Origin: Opitutia bacterium UBA957
GTDB taxonomy: Bacteria; Verrucomicrobiota; Verrucomicrobiia; Opitutales; UBA953
Assembly: GCA_002293065.1 (NCBI GenBank)
Contig: DBCN01000011.1
Location: 1-19,836, forward strand
Direction: 5' to 3'
DNA: 19,836 nucleotides
Position numbers and translations under genes: made by a program. A model generated the notes under the pieces. That model searched no databases and was not told where the DNA came from. It saw only the letters and a list, made by a program, of their open reading frames with translations. Shown one piece after another: positions 7,873 to 14,654 of the stretch. Numbering within the stretch: position 1 is the stretch's first letter; each line of letters begins with the position of its first letter.

Positions 7873-8307
7873 TCAGTGGCCGTCGGCGCAGCCGACGCCT
7901 CCCTTGATGGCCTGGAGTTCTGCGAGCCAGAGGCCCCACACGCCCGCGATGGCGATCACGTCGCCCTCGAGCAGACCGTCGGCGACCTGGATCGAGCCGT
8001 CAGACTCGACGCCTGGCTTCACCTCGGTGCGCAACCAGCGCTGGCCGTTCTGGACGAATACGAAGGCCCCCTCGGAGTTCCGGAGCAACGCCTGGACCGG
8101 CACCAGGACACGGTCGGCCTTGGCCTGAGCCTCGGCCTTACGCAGACCGATGAACTCGATCGCCTCCGCGCTGAGCAGGAGCCCCTGCCCTTTCTTGAAC
8201 TCGGCGGCCTTGGCCGGAGGAGCGGCACCCTCGGATTGACCCGAAGCCGCCTGCTTGCCGCAGCCGACCAGTGCGACGACCAGGAGGATGGAAATGGAGG
8301 TCTTCAT
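7873..8307 (-). CDS. Miniature membrane-fusion (adaptor) lipoprotein
   Basis: This is a 144-residue lipoprotein precursor with lipobox LVVALVGC (Cys16). The body opens with a strand like the start of CzcB adaptors (KGQGLLLSAEAIEFIGLRKAE). It then jumps directly to a membrane-proximal barrel region (VLVPVQALLRNSEGAFVFVQ, VADGLLEGDVIAIAGVWGL). The lipoyl domain and the alpha-helical hairpin are missing; normal adaptors are about 350-500 residues. The C-terminus ends GGVGCADGH, a possible metal ligand. This is not a recent truncation at the ends: the ATG overlaps the outer-membrane gene stop (ATGA at 8307-8304), and the pump gene begins 1 nt after its stop. It sits exactly where the adaptor gene belongs in a three-part efflux operon. 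Confidence 0.8.
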   Translation of the reverse strand: MKTSISILLVVALVGCGKQAASGQSEGAAPPAKAAEFKKGQGLLLSAEAIEFIGLRKAEAQAKADRVLVPVQALLRNSEGAFVFVQNGQRWLRTEVKPGVESDGSIQVADGLLEGDVIAIAGVWGLWLAELQAIKGGVGCADGH

Positions 8308-9575
8308 CGGTTCGCGATGGGATTGAAGGGAACGCCGCTCAGTTCACGTAGGTGGAAACCAGCCTCGACGGCCTGCTCCTGGATGAGCAAGGCGGAGTCG
8401 ACGGCCTCGAGGTAACCGGCTTGGGCGTCCATGAAGAGCTGAAGAGACAAGGCCCCGGCACGGAAGTGAGACTCGGCGAGCTTAGCAGCCTCGGCGAATC
8501 GTACCGCCGGATCGTCCTTATGCATCCGCAACTGGTCGATCTTGGAGGCGTAGGACAGCCAGGTCTGGCCAAGGTCTTTCTCGACGTCGCGCCAGGCCGC
8601 GGAGATGGCAGCTTCAGACTGCCGCTTACGTTCGTTCGCCGAGCGCTCGGCGGAACCGGCACGGCCGCTCACCGGCAGCGGGATATCGAAGCGAAGGCCC
8701 ACGATGGTCTCTCGCCCACCCACGCGATCCTGCGAGACGTAAGGCCCGGCGGTGAAACCCGGCACACTGTCGGAGCGCGCGAGGTCGGACTGCAGGGTCA
8801 ACTGCTCCGACTCGAGCACTTGCATGCGGTAGGAGAAGTTGCCCTGACGGGCAGCAGCGAGGAGCTCCTCGAGCTTAGGGGCATCCTTCAGCGCGAGCAT
8901 CGGAGCCTTGACGGCGAGCGGAGCGAGCGAAGGCGCGCCGCGCAGCTGGTTCATCTCCAGCAAGGCCTGCTGTAGCGCCAGGCGCGCCTCCTCGGCACGG
9001 CGACGTGCGACGACCTCGGCGGCCTCGACCGATCGCAGTTCTATGGTCGGGGCGGGACCGGAAGGATCGCGTCCGACCAAGGCCTTGCGTAGGCCGGCGA
9101 AACGCTCCGCGACTTCTTCGCAAGCCTGGGCGCGCAGTTGGGCACGTGACAGTCGGTAAGCGAGTACCGTGGCCTTAGCCTCGAGCGCCTGCTCGAAACG
9201 GCCCAAACCGAGCTTAGCAACCTCGATCTGGCGGTCGGCGATGGCCCGACGGAGACGCAGTCGCTCCGGCCACTCGAAGGTATGGCTCAGCGACGCCGTC
9301 CAGACCTGACCTTCATCCAAGAAAGCACCACCCGCATCACGCAGGCGCTTGCGGCCCACTTCAAGAGAAAGCACCGGATCGGGGTTGGATGAGGCAGCCG
9401 AAGCCGACTCGCGTTCGGCCGCTAGGGCGGCGACATAGGCTTGGCGCTCGGGGTTAGACTCGACCGCTTGGCGGACGAGTTCAATGACGTCGACGTGGGC
9501 CGGCGGCGGCGTCTCAGCAGCAGGGAGCAAGACGGGAAGCAGGAGGACAGGAAGTAGGAGTCGGGAGATGGTCAT
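8304..9575 (-). CDS. TolC-like outer-membrane efflux protein (CzcC/CusC type)
   Basis: Outer-membrane channel partner of the RND pump. From the ATG at 9575 it has 423 residues and starts with a signal sequence (MTISRLLLPVLLLPVLLPAAE). A frame extension to 9641 would put a polar peptide before the signal, so 9575 is preferred. Long alpha-helical segments rich in Ala/Glu/Arg fit the TolC tunnel, for example residues about 40-80, 115-210 and 310-400. Repeat-like features are AVESNPERQAYVAALAAERE early and FRAGALSLQLFMDAQAGYLE near the end; the latter is typical of OEP-family proteins. It overlaps the adaptor gene by ATGA and follows the Cys-rich gene by 127 bp. A role in the heavy-metal efflux complex is inferred from the operon. 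Confidence 0.9.
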   Translation of the reverse strand: MTISRLLLPVLLLPVLLPAAETPPPAHVDVIELVRQAVESNPERQAYVAALAAERESASAASSNPDPVLSLEVGRKRLRDAGGAFLDEGQVWTASLSHTFEWPERLRLRRAIADRQIEVAKLGLGRFEQALEAKATVLAYRLSRAQLRAQACEEVAERFAGLRKALVGRDPSGPAPTIELRSVEAAEVVARRRAEEARLALQQALLEMNQLRGAPSLAPLAVKAPMLALKDAPKLEELLAAARQGNFSYRMQVLESEQLTLQSDLARSDSVPGFTAGPYVSQDRVGGRETIVGLRFDIPLPVSGRAGSAERSANERKRQSEAAISAAWRDVEKDLGQTWLSYASKIDQLRMHKDDPAVRFAEAAKLAESHFRAGALSLQLFMDAQAGYLEAVDSALLIQEQAVEAGFHLRELSGVPFNPIANR

Positions 9576-9702
9576 GGATTTGGATGCATACGGGTGGAGA
9601 CCCAGGGTGCCCCCTTGGACGACGGCATAATGATGCGTCACCCCCTACGGCCGTCGCGGTCGCAGGGATGAAGGGCGGACAAGCCGCCTACCAAGGACCG
9701 GA

Positions 9703-10134
9703 TCAGACCCGCAGGCACATCGTCCCCGCCCTCAAGGCAGGCGGACGACAAGCAAACGAACGAGAAATGAAAACGGGGCGAGCCGTCTCGGCGGCACATT
9801 GTTCGCCATAAGCGAAAACCGGAACCAACAAGGGGGCACCCACCAAGACATTGGCGGGCGGAATCAAGGCCGCCGGCGAATCAGCAAGCGCGGCTAGGCC
9901 GGAAGGGACTAGGCAATCCGAACAATCATCGGGCTGAGCGCAAACTTCGCCAGCGTGTTCGCAATCGGCCGAAACATCATCGCAGGCGCAATGCTCGACC
10001 GCAAAGACACCGACCGTCGCGAACAGTAGCAAGGCGAGGCAGGCGAAGAGTCTGGATTGGGCGGCTACCACTACGTTCAGAGTTCGTGCGGCCAGACCGA
10101 AGTCAAGCGAGGAAAGGCCTTTCGGGCGCGCCAT
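9703..10134 (-). CDS. Cys-rich membrane-anchored or secreted protein, first gene of the efflux operon
   Basis: This is a 143-residue protein from the ATG at 10134; a GTG at 10149 is an alternative. One hydrophobic segment lies at about residues 26-46 (VVAAQSRLFACLALLLFATVGVF). It is followed by a cluster of acidic residues and cysteines (HCACDD, DCEHAGEVC, DDCSDC), then a Pro/Ala-rich part and further Cys near the end. I do not recognise the family. The Cys/His/Asp clustering outside the membrane suggests metal binding in the periplasm. Its place at the head of the RND operon resembles the small Cys- or His-rich leader genes of other metal-resistance operons. The function is not known. Confidence 0.7.
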   Translation of the reverse strand: MARPKGLSSLDFGLAARTLNVVVAAQSRLFACLALLLFATVGVFAVEHCACDDVSADCEHAGEVCAQPDDCSDCLVPSGLAALADSPAALIPPANVLVGAPLLVPVFAYGEQCAAETARPVFISRSFACRPPALRAGTMCLRV

Positions 10135-10308
10135 GGCGCTGGGCGTCACCGATGGTCATAGTTCTTGGTCATACCCGGACCGGCCCACCCGATCTTTGGT
10201 AGAGTTTTTGGTAACATCGGGCCAATCAGACCTAGCCGAAGCCCCCTTTCAGGCCCGCTCCTGATTCGTAAAGCACGCAAAATCCGTTAGTTCGGATTTT
10301 GCGGCTAA
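10135..10308 (-). promoter_or_regulatory. Upstream region of the efflux operon with tandem short repeats
   Basis: This is the only non-coding DNA before the efflux operon. It holds two direct repeats: TGGTCATA at 10153-10160 and 10166-10173 (13-nt period), and TTTGGTA at 10195-10201 and 10207-10213 (12-nt period). On the transcribed strand the first pair reads TATGACCA. A TGACCATA also lies upstream of the multicopper oxidase (11711-11718). These may be activator sites or sigma-factor recognition elements. I cannot place a -35/-10 pair with confidence. Confidence 0.4.
10276..10303 (-). terminator. Strong hairpin just past tRNA-Ser remnant 2
   Basis: A perfect 11-bp stem (CGCAAAATCCG / CGGATTTTGCG) with a 6-nt loop lies about 9 nt beyond the CCA end of the tRNA-Ser remnant, on the minus strand. 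It may be the carried-over terminator of the tRNA gene. It may also stop transcripts of the sigma-factor operon before they enter the efflux operon. Confidence 0.55.
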
Positions 10309-10428
10309 AAAGTGGCGGAGAGGATGGGATTCGAAGTCAGACTTTGCGTCTGCATGTCGTTGACCTTCAACGACTGAGATTTTTTGCGGACAGTTTGCGG
10401 ACAAATTAACTGCCAACTCTGCTAATTT
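10309..10428 (-). repeat. 120-bp attachment module, copy 2 (tRNA-Ser 3' end plus integrase tail)
   Basis: Same orientation and same length as 4125-4244, with only two base differences that I can see (T/C in the GTCTG-ATG part, G/A after GCGGACAA). The tRNA-Ser 3' remnant is 10309-10335. The minus strand is open and reads GKLAELAVNLSANCPQ, then KISVVEGQRHADAKSDFESH and on through the tRNA piece to a stop near 10260. An in-frame TAA lies a few codons before GKLAEL, so only the tail of an integrase remains. Confidence 0.8.
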
Positions 10429-10460
10429 ACCCAGCCGATTTTAGCGCGCAAGAATAATTG

Positions 10461-10976
10461 TCACGCCGAACTCGCCAACAGATCGAGGCGTAACCTGTCT
10501 CTCGCTGACGCTACACGCCGCTCGACCGCCTTGGCGGTAAGCCCCAAGGCCTCGCCTGCCTCTTGATGCGACAGGCCGGAATACGCCGTCAGGATCAAGG
10601 GTTCGCGCAGGCCTTCCGGCAATCGCTGCACCGCGGCCTTTACCAAGGCGGCGCGCTCATCGACGTCAGCGTTATCTTCCACGGCGCCTTCTGGAATGTC
10701 GGGAGTAAGGCCGGTGAACCTTGCCAGCCGACGCAGCCAGCTGCGCCGTCGGTTCCTGGCCAGGTTGATCGCGATCCCGAAGATCCAGGTGGAAACATTT
10801 CCGCCGGTGAAACGCTCGGAGGTCCGCCATGCCGTCGCTAACGCCTCGGTGGCGATCTCCTCTGCGTCGGCCGCGTCGGGAAGCAGGCGATAGAGGTAGC
10901 CGCGGACGCGAGGATTCAGCTCATCAAAGAGCACCCGCCATCCAGCCTGGTCGTCTTTCGCAGGTAGGCCGTTCAT
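10461..10976 (-). CDS. ECF-type RNA polymerase sigma factor (CnrH-like position)
   Basis: This is a 171-residue sigma-70 family factor with only regions 2 and 4. Region 2 spans about residues 15-80 (LFDELNPRVRGYLYRLLPDA, then EEIATEALATAWRTSERF, then STWIFGIAINLARNRRR). Region 4 spans about 110-168 (AVQRLPEGLREPLILTAYSG, then LSHQEAGEALGLTAKAVERR). It is the third gene of a tightly coupled set: its ATG overlaps the stop of the sensor gene (ATGA at 10976-10973). The order anti-sigma, sensor, sigma matches cnrYXH of Cupriavidus. It probably directs RNA polymerase to metal-resistance promoters. The stop lies 32 bp from attachment module 2. Confidence 0.92.
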   Translation of the reverse strand: MNGLPAKDDQAGWRVLFDELNPRVRGYLYRLLPDAADAEEIATEALATAWRTSERFTGGNVSTWIFGIAINLARNRRRSWLRRLARFTGLTPDIPEGAVEDNADVDERAALVKAAVQRLPEGLREPLILTAYSGLSHQEAGEALGLTAKAVERRVASARDRLRLDLLASSA

Positions 10977-11422
10977 CGGGCCTTGTGGTGTCCGTCGACG
11001 CCCGGAGCGCCCTCATGGGACAGGGCCTCGACCTGCGGAAGGATGAGCGCGAAGTAGGCCTTCCCCTTCTCGGGCGGCATGCAGCCGGCAATCGCGAGCA
11101 CGTGCTCGCGACGGGAACGCTCGCAGCGACCGAGGGCGGCATCGAGGCCCGCCTTGGACTCGGGGCCCGGTTTCGCGTCCATGGCAAGCTTGGCCTGCCT
11201 CACCGCCTCGCAGTGAACCTCGCACTCCTTCTCGAACTCGCCCTGAAGCGCGGCGATCCGGCTGATGGTGGCGTCATCGAGCCCGAACTCGGCGCGCAAC
11301 CACGCCGCCTCCGAACGCTGTTCGCACGCCGCGGCCATCCTGAAATCCCGGGTCGCCCACCAACCCAGAAACCCGGCCAGAAGCGAGAGGACCAGCGCGG
11401 TGATCAGGAGCCGCCCCCTCAT
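10973..11422 (-). CDS. Membrane-anchored periplasmic metal sensor (CnrX-like)
   Basis: This is a 149-residue protein from the ATG at 11422, which overlaps the preceding stop (ATGA); an in-frame extension to 11497 is not needed. One N-terminal membrane anchor is at residues 5-22. The periplasmic helical domain ends in a Spy/CpxP-like stretch (CMPPEKGKAYFALILPQVEA). Possible metal ligands are C33, C67, H70, C71, C100, H107, C114, M115 and the C-terminal HH. Length, topology and gene order agree with CnrX (148 residues), which binds Ni/Co and frees the sigma factor. This protein is unusually Cys-rich, so the metal may differ; copper is plausible from the neighbours. Family match is by topology and pattern, not by a search. 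Confidence 0.75.
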   Translation of the reverse strand: MRGRLLITALVLSLLAGFLGWWATRDFRMAAACEQRSEAAWLRAEFGLDDATISRIAALQGEFEKECEVHCEAVRQAKLAMDAKPGPESKAGLDAALGRCERSRREHVLAIAGCMPPEKGKAYFALILPQVEALSHEGAPGVDGHHKAR

Positions 11423-11658
11423 CGCGAGGAAGCCTCCACGATCGTACGCGCATGAAGCTTGGCCATCTGCTGCGAGTCCTGGGTATTGGCACGCCAACCG
11501 GCCAAGCTCCCGACTAGGAACACCGCCAAGGCGCCAGCCGAAACACGGACCAGCGGGCTACGCCGAGGCCCCCTGAGGATATTACGGGAGAAACCCTCTT
11601 CGCGCCGGGGGGAGACCTGCCAAGCGGACATCAACTTGTCGATGGGGTCGTTGCTCAT
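11419..11658 (-). CDS. Small single-pass anti-sigma protein (CnrY-like)
   Basis: This is a 79-residue protein. A short cytosolic N-terminus (MSNDPIDKLMSAWQVSPRRE) is followed by one membrane helix at about residues 37-55 (LVRVSAGALAVFLVGSLAGW) and a short outer tail. This is the layout of CnrY, a short anti-sigma that holds the sigma factor at the membrane with its N-terminal helix. It is first in the operon and overlaps the sensor gene by ATGA. Sequence identity to CnrY is not obvious; the call rests on topology, size and position. Confidence 0.7.
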   Translation of the reverse strand: MSNDPIDKLMSAWQVSPRREEGFSRNILRGPRRSPLVRVSAGALAVFLVGSLAGWRANTQDSQQMAKLHARTIVEASSR

Positions 11659-11743
11659 ATTTGTTATTTAATGTCCGGACACCCCGGTGTCCCCCCTAAA
11701 GCCATTCGGGTGACCATAAAAAGAAGCCGGGGGGAACCGGGGG
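11659..11743. promoter_or_regulatory. Divergent promoter region with a GGACACC/GGTGTCC inverted repeat
   Basis: This 85-bp region is shared by the sigma-factor operon (minus) and the multicopper oxidase gene (plus). A perfect 7-bp inverted repeat with a 2-nt centre lies at 11677-11692, within 20-35 bp of the anti-sigma start, and is a candidate operator. TGACCATA at 11711-11718 matches the tandem motif upstream of the efflux operon. Both operons are probably controlled together from here. Confidence 0.5.
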
Positions 11744-13885
11744 ATGCGCACATTGATAGGTATGCGGATCAACACGGCACAGCCAATTAACCGGGTATCG
11801 TCGTGGGGCCTCCTCATGATCGCGATCGTCCTGGGAGCCCCCGCTCAGGCCTGCGAGATCTGCCGGCAGGCCTTTGTCGCCGCGATGGAAGCCGCACCGA
11901 AGGCTTCAGCCCTGCACCCCGCCGCCCGCGTCGTCGAATATAAGCTGACCATCGCCGAACAGACGCTGAGCCCGGCCGGTACGCCCGCCCAGGTGCTTAC
12001 GATCAACGGCGGCACACCCGGCCCGGTCCTCCGCTTCCGCGAAGGCGATGTGGCCCGCATCACGGTCACGAATGGTCTATCCGATGACACCACCTCGATC
12101 CATTGGCACGGCCTGCTAGTCCCGAACATCGAAGACGGCGTTCCTGGCGTGACCACCCCCATCATCGCCGCTGGTAAGTCCCGCACGTTCGAATTCCTCA
12201 TCCGTCAGCACGGCACCTACTGGTATCACAGCCATACCGGCCACCAACTGCAACGCGGGGTCCTCGGCTCCATCGTCATCGAGCCGAAGACGCCAACCAT
12301 CCGTGCCGACCACGACCAAGTCGTGGTGCTGGGCGACTGGACGAACGAGCATCCCTCCGAGGTCCAACGCACCCTCCTCCGCATGAGCGACTGGTACTCG
12401 TTCCGCAAGGGCACGGCCCAGTCTCTGCTCGGCGCCTATCAAGCCGGCAAGCTCGGCGAATACCTCGACCGCGAGAAAGCCCTCGTGCCGCCGATGGACC
12501 TCTCCGACGTCGCCTACGACGCGTTCCTGATGAACGGGCAGCGCCGCCTGCAACTCCCCGGCAAGCCTGGTGAGACGGTCCGCGTCCGCATCATCAACGC
12601 CGGCGCGAGCACTTATTTCTACCTCGGTGCGGCTTCCGGCCCGTTGAAGATCGTCTCCGCCGATGGCCAAGACGTCGTCCCCTTCGAGCAAAAGCTCCTC
12701 CTGATGGGTCCGGCCGAGACCTATGACTTGCTGATGACGATTCCCGCCGACGGCTCCTGGGAGCTGCGCGCCGACGCCCAAGACGGCAGCGGTGCGGTCT
12801 CCGCCTGGCTCGGCGATGGCTCCGCCCACGCCGCCACCCCGCCACCCGCGCCAGCACGCTACGGGATGAGCGCCTACCTGACTTCAATTCTTGACCAGCT
12901 CGACCCCGAGCCCGGTGCCAAGGAATCCGAAAGGCCGCTCTCGCCCTACGCCAAGCTCCGCTCAGCCACTCCGCACCCCGTTGCGACGTCGCACCGCGAA
13001 CTAACCCTCAAACTAACGGGAGACATGATTCGCTACGCGTGGAGCTTCGATGGCCTCGACCCGCACGAAGCCGAGTCCATCAAGGTCAAGGAAGGCGAAT
13101 CCCTCCGCGTGCGTCTGGTGAATAACACGATGATGCACCACCCGATTCACCTCCACGGGCATTTTTTCAGGCTCGTCGACGCAAACGATAAGGACCCGGC
13201 CACCTCCCCGCTGAAGCACACGGTCGACGTACCGCCGATGAGCGTGCGCACGATCGAGTTCACGGCCAACGAAGGTCAAGGCGACTGGCTCATCCACTGC
13301 CACCTGCTCTACCATCATCTCACCGGCATGATCCGCACCATTCGCGTGACGACCGCCGATGGTGCCGAGCCGCCCCACCCCCCCGGAAAGCATGTGATGC
13401 CGACGGTCTACGCCTGGGGGCAGGCCAGTTTCACCACGGCCTCGGCCGCGGGCTTCGCGACGATTCAATCGGGCCGGGATAACTTCAATGTCAGTTGGAT
13501 GGAAGGCATGCGCCACGATGACGGCCACGAACGCGAACTGAGCTACTCCCGCTACGTTGATACCCGCCTGTCCCTCATCGCCGGCTATCGCTTCGACAAC
13601 ATGGACGGCGGCCGCGACGGCCCTTTCGCCGGTGCCTCCTTCCGTCTGCCTTACTTCATCGACCTGAGCCTGACCCACCAATCCGGTGGCGAGACCCGAG
13701 CCATGCTGATGAAGAGCCTCCAGCTGACCGATCGCCTCGCCCTCGATCTTAGCTATCGTAACGGTCGCCAGACCGGCGTCACCACTTCCGCTGACCTCCG
13801 CTATCTGCTCACGAAGCAACTCTCGCTCACGGCGGGATATAATTCAGACTTCGGTGCAGGGTTCGGTCTCCTAACCCGCTTTTAG
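11744..13885 (+). CDS. Multicopper oxidase with an appended C-terminal beta-barrel-like domain
   Basis: Periplasmic copper-resistance oxidase, probably oxidising Cu+. It has 713 residues; an ATG at 11762 is an alternative start. A signal peptide ends near APAQA, residue 36, followed by CEIC. Copper sites are complete: HWHG (120-123), YHSHTGH (161-167), HPIHLHGH (466-473) and HCHLLYHHLTGM (518-529), with C519, H524 and axial M529 for type 1 copper. Residues about 550-713 are extra. They show alternating aromatic/polar strands (LSLIAGYRFDNM, FRLPYFIDLSLTHQ, LALDLSYRNGRQ, LSLTAGYNSDFGAGFGLL) ending in the terminal TRF, like an outer-membrane barrel such as CopB. The next gene starts 18 bp later. 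The fusion is inferred from pattern. Confidence 0.92.
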   Translation: MRTLIGMRINTAQPINRVSSWGLLMIAIVLGAPAQACEICRQAFVAAMEAAPKASALHPAARVVEYKLTIAEQTLSPAGTPAQVLTINGGTPGPVLRFREGDVARITVTNGLSDDTTSIHWHGLLVPNIEDGVPGVTTPIIAAGKSRTFEFLIRQHGTYWYHSHTGHQLQRGVLGSIVIEPKTPTIRADHDQVVVLGDWTNEHPSEVQRTLLRMSDWYSFRKGTAQSLLGAYQAGKLGEYLDREKALVPPMDLSDVAYDAFLMNGQRRLQLPGKPGETVRVRIINAGASTYFYLGAASGPLKIVSADGQDVVPFEQKLLLMGPAETYDLLMTIPADGSWELRADAQDGSGAVSAWLGDGSAHAATPPPAPARYGMSAYLTSILDQLDPEPGAKESERPLSPYAKLRSATPHPVATSHRELTLKLTGDMIRYAWSFDGLDPHEAESIKVKEGESLRVRLVNNTMMHHPIHLHGHFFRLVDANDKDPATSPLKHTVDVPPMSVRTIEFTANEGQGDWLIHCHLLYHHLTGMIRTIRVTTADGAEPPHPPGKHVMPTVYAWGQASFTTASAAGFATIQSGRDNFNVSWMEGMRHDDGHERELSYSRYVDTRLSLIAGYRFDNMDGGRDGPFAGASFRLPYFIDLSLTHQSGGETRAMLMKSLQLTDRLALDLSYRNGRQTGVTTSADLRYLLTKQLSLTAGYNSDFGAGFGLLTRF

Positions 13886-13903
13886 TCCCAACCATAAAAA
13901 AAC

Positions 13904-14563
13904 ATGAAATCGCTCCTCACCACCACCCTGCTGGCCGTCCTCGCCTGCATCCCGACGTTCGGCGTCGAAACCTCCGTCAAACCCTATCCCCTCGACAAGT
14001 GTATCGTCTCGGACGAGAAACTCGGTGTCGAGGGCAAGCCCGTCGTCTTCATCCACGAGGGACAGGAGATCAAGCTCTGCTGCCAGGACTGCCGCAAGGA
14101 CTTCGACGCTAACCCGGCCAAGTACCTGGCCAAGCTGCCCAAGGTGGAAGCACCCAAGGCAGAGCCCAAGAAAGCGGGGATGGACCATAAGATGCTGTGC
14201 GCGTGCTGCGCCGGCGACGCGAAGGCCGCCGACGGCAAGGCGGCCGGACATGACCATGGCTCCGCGGCCAAGCAGGACGACAAGGAAAAGCCCAAGGACT
14301 ATTCGAGCGAGGCCAAGGAGGCCAAGCCGCACGACCACGACCATACCGCCGCCACCAAGCCCGCCGAGGAGAAGAAGACCGACGGCCCCGCCAAGCCCTA
14401 CCCTCTGAAGAACTGCATCGTCTCCGACAACGACCTAGACTCGATGGGCGAACAGGCTTCGTTCGTCTACCAAGGCCAAACGATCAAGGTTTGCTGCAAG
14501 CCCTGCATCGCGAAGTTCGAGAAGAATCCAGCCAAGTACCTGAAAAAGCTCGAAGGCAAATAA
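13904..14563 (+). CDS. Secreted metal-binding protein with two TRASH/YHS-like units and a His/Cys linker
   Basis: This is a 219-residue exported protein (signal MKSLLTTTLLAVLACIPTFG). Two homologous units are visible. Unit 1 (about 26-80) reads KPYPLDKCIVSDEKLG, then IKLCCQDCRKDFDANPAKYL. Unit 2 (about 165-217) reads KPYPLKNCIVSDNDLD, then IKVCCKPCIAKFEKNPAKYL. Each has a lone Cys and a CCxxC cluster before an F...NPAKYL helix, as in TRASH/YHS metal-binding domains. The linker (about 90-160) is Lys/Ala/Glu-rich with metal-ligand clusters (MDHKMLCACC, HDHG, HDHDH). It lies 18 bp after the oxidase gene, so is co-transcribed with it. It is probably a periplasmic copper sponge or chaperone. Internal duplication is evident. 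Confidence 0.88.
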   Translation: MKSLLTTTLLAVLACIPTFGVETSVKPYPLDKCIVSDEKLGVEGKPVVFIHEGQEIKLCCQDCRKDFDANPAKYLAKLPKVEAPKAEPKKAGMDHKMLCACCAGDAKAADGKAAGHDHGSAAKQDDKEKPKDYSSEAKEAKPHDHDHTAATKPAEEKKTDGPAKPYPLKNCIVSDNDLDSMGEQASFVYQGQTIKVCCKPCIAKFEKNPAKYLKKLEGK

Positions 14564-14572
14564 GCCTTCCGA

Positions 14573-14597
14573 AGCCCCGCAGAAGCGGGGCTTTTTA
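14573..14597 (+). terminator. Rho-independent terminator after the oxidase operon
   Basis: A perfect 8-bp GC stem (AGCCCCGC / GCGGGGCT) with AGAA loop is followed by TTTTTATT. It lies 10 bp after the stop of the YHS protein gene and separates that operon from the ATPase gene. Confidence 0.92.
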
Positions 14598-14654
14598 TTG
14601 GGCAAGACCGCGACCTGTCCTCGCCTCCGATGCGTATCAGGGTATGCTTACCTG

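Noticed and set aside
4125..10428. Integron attC sites
   Set aside because: The blocks have hairpins and follow operon ends, but no GTTRRRY/RYYYAAC boxes in the right arrangement. The core is a tRNA-Ser 3' end, which points to a tRNA-site integrase instead.
12116..12829. Minus-strand open frame inside the multicopper oxidase gene
   Set aside because: Antisense shadow. The plus strand carries all four copper-binding motifs in one frame.
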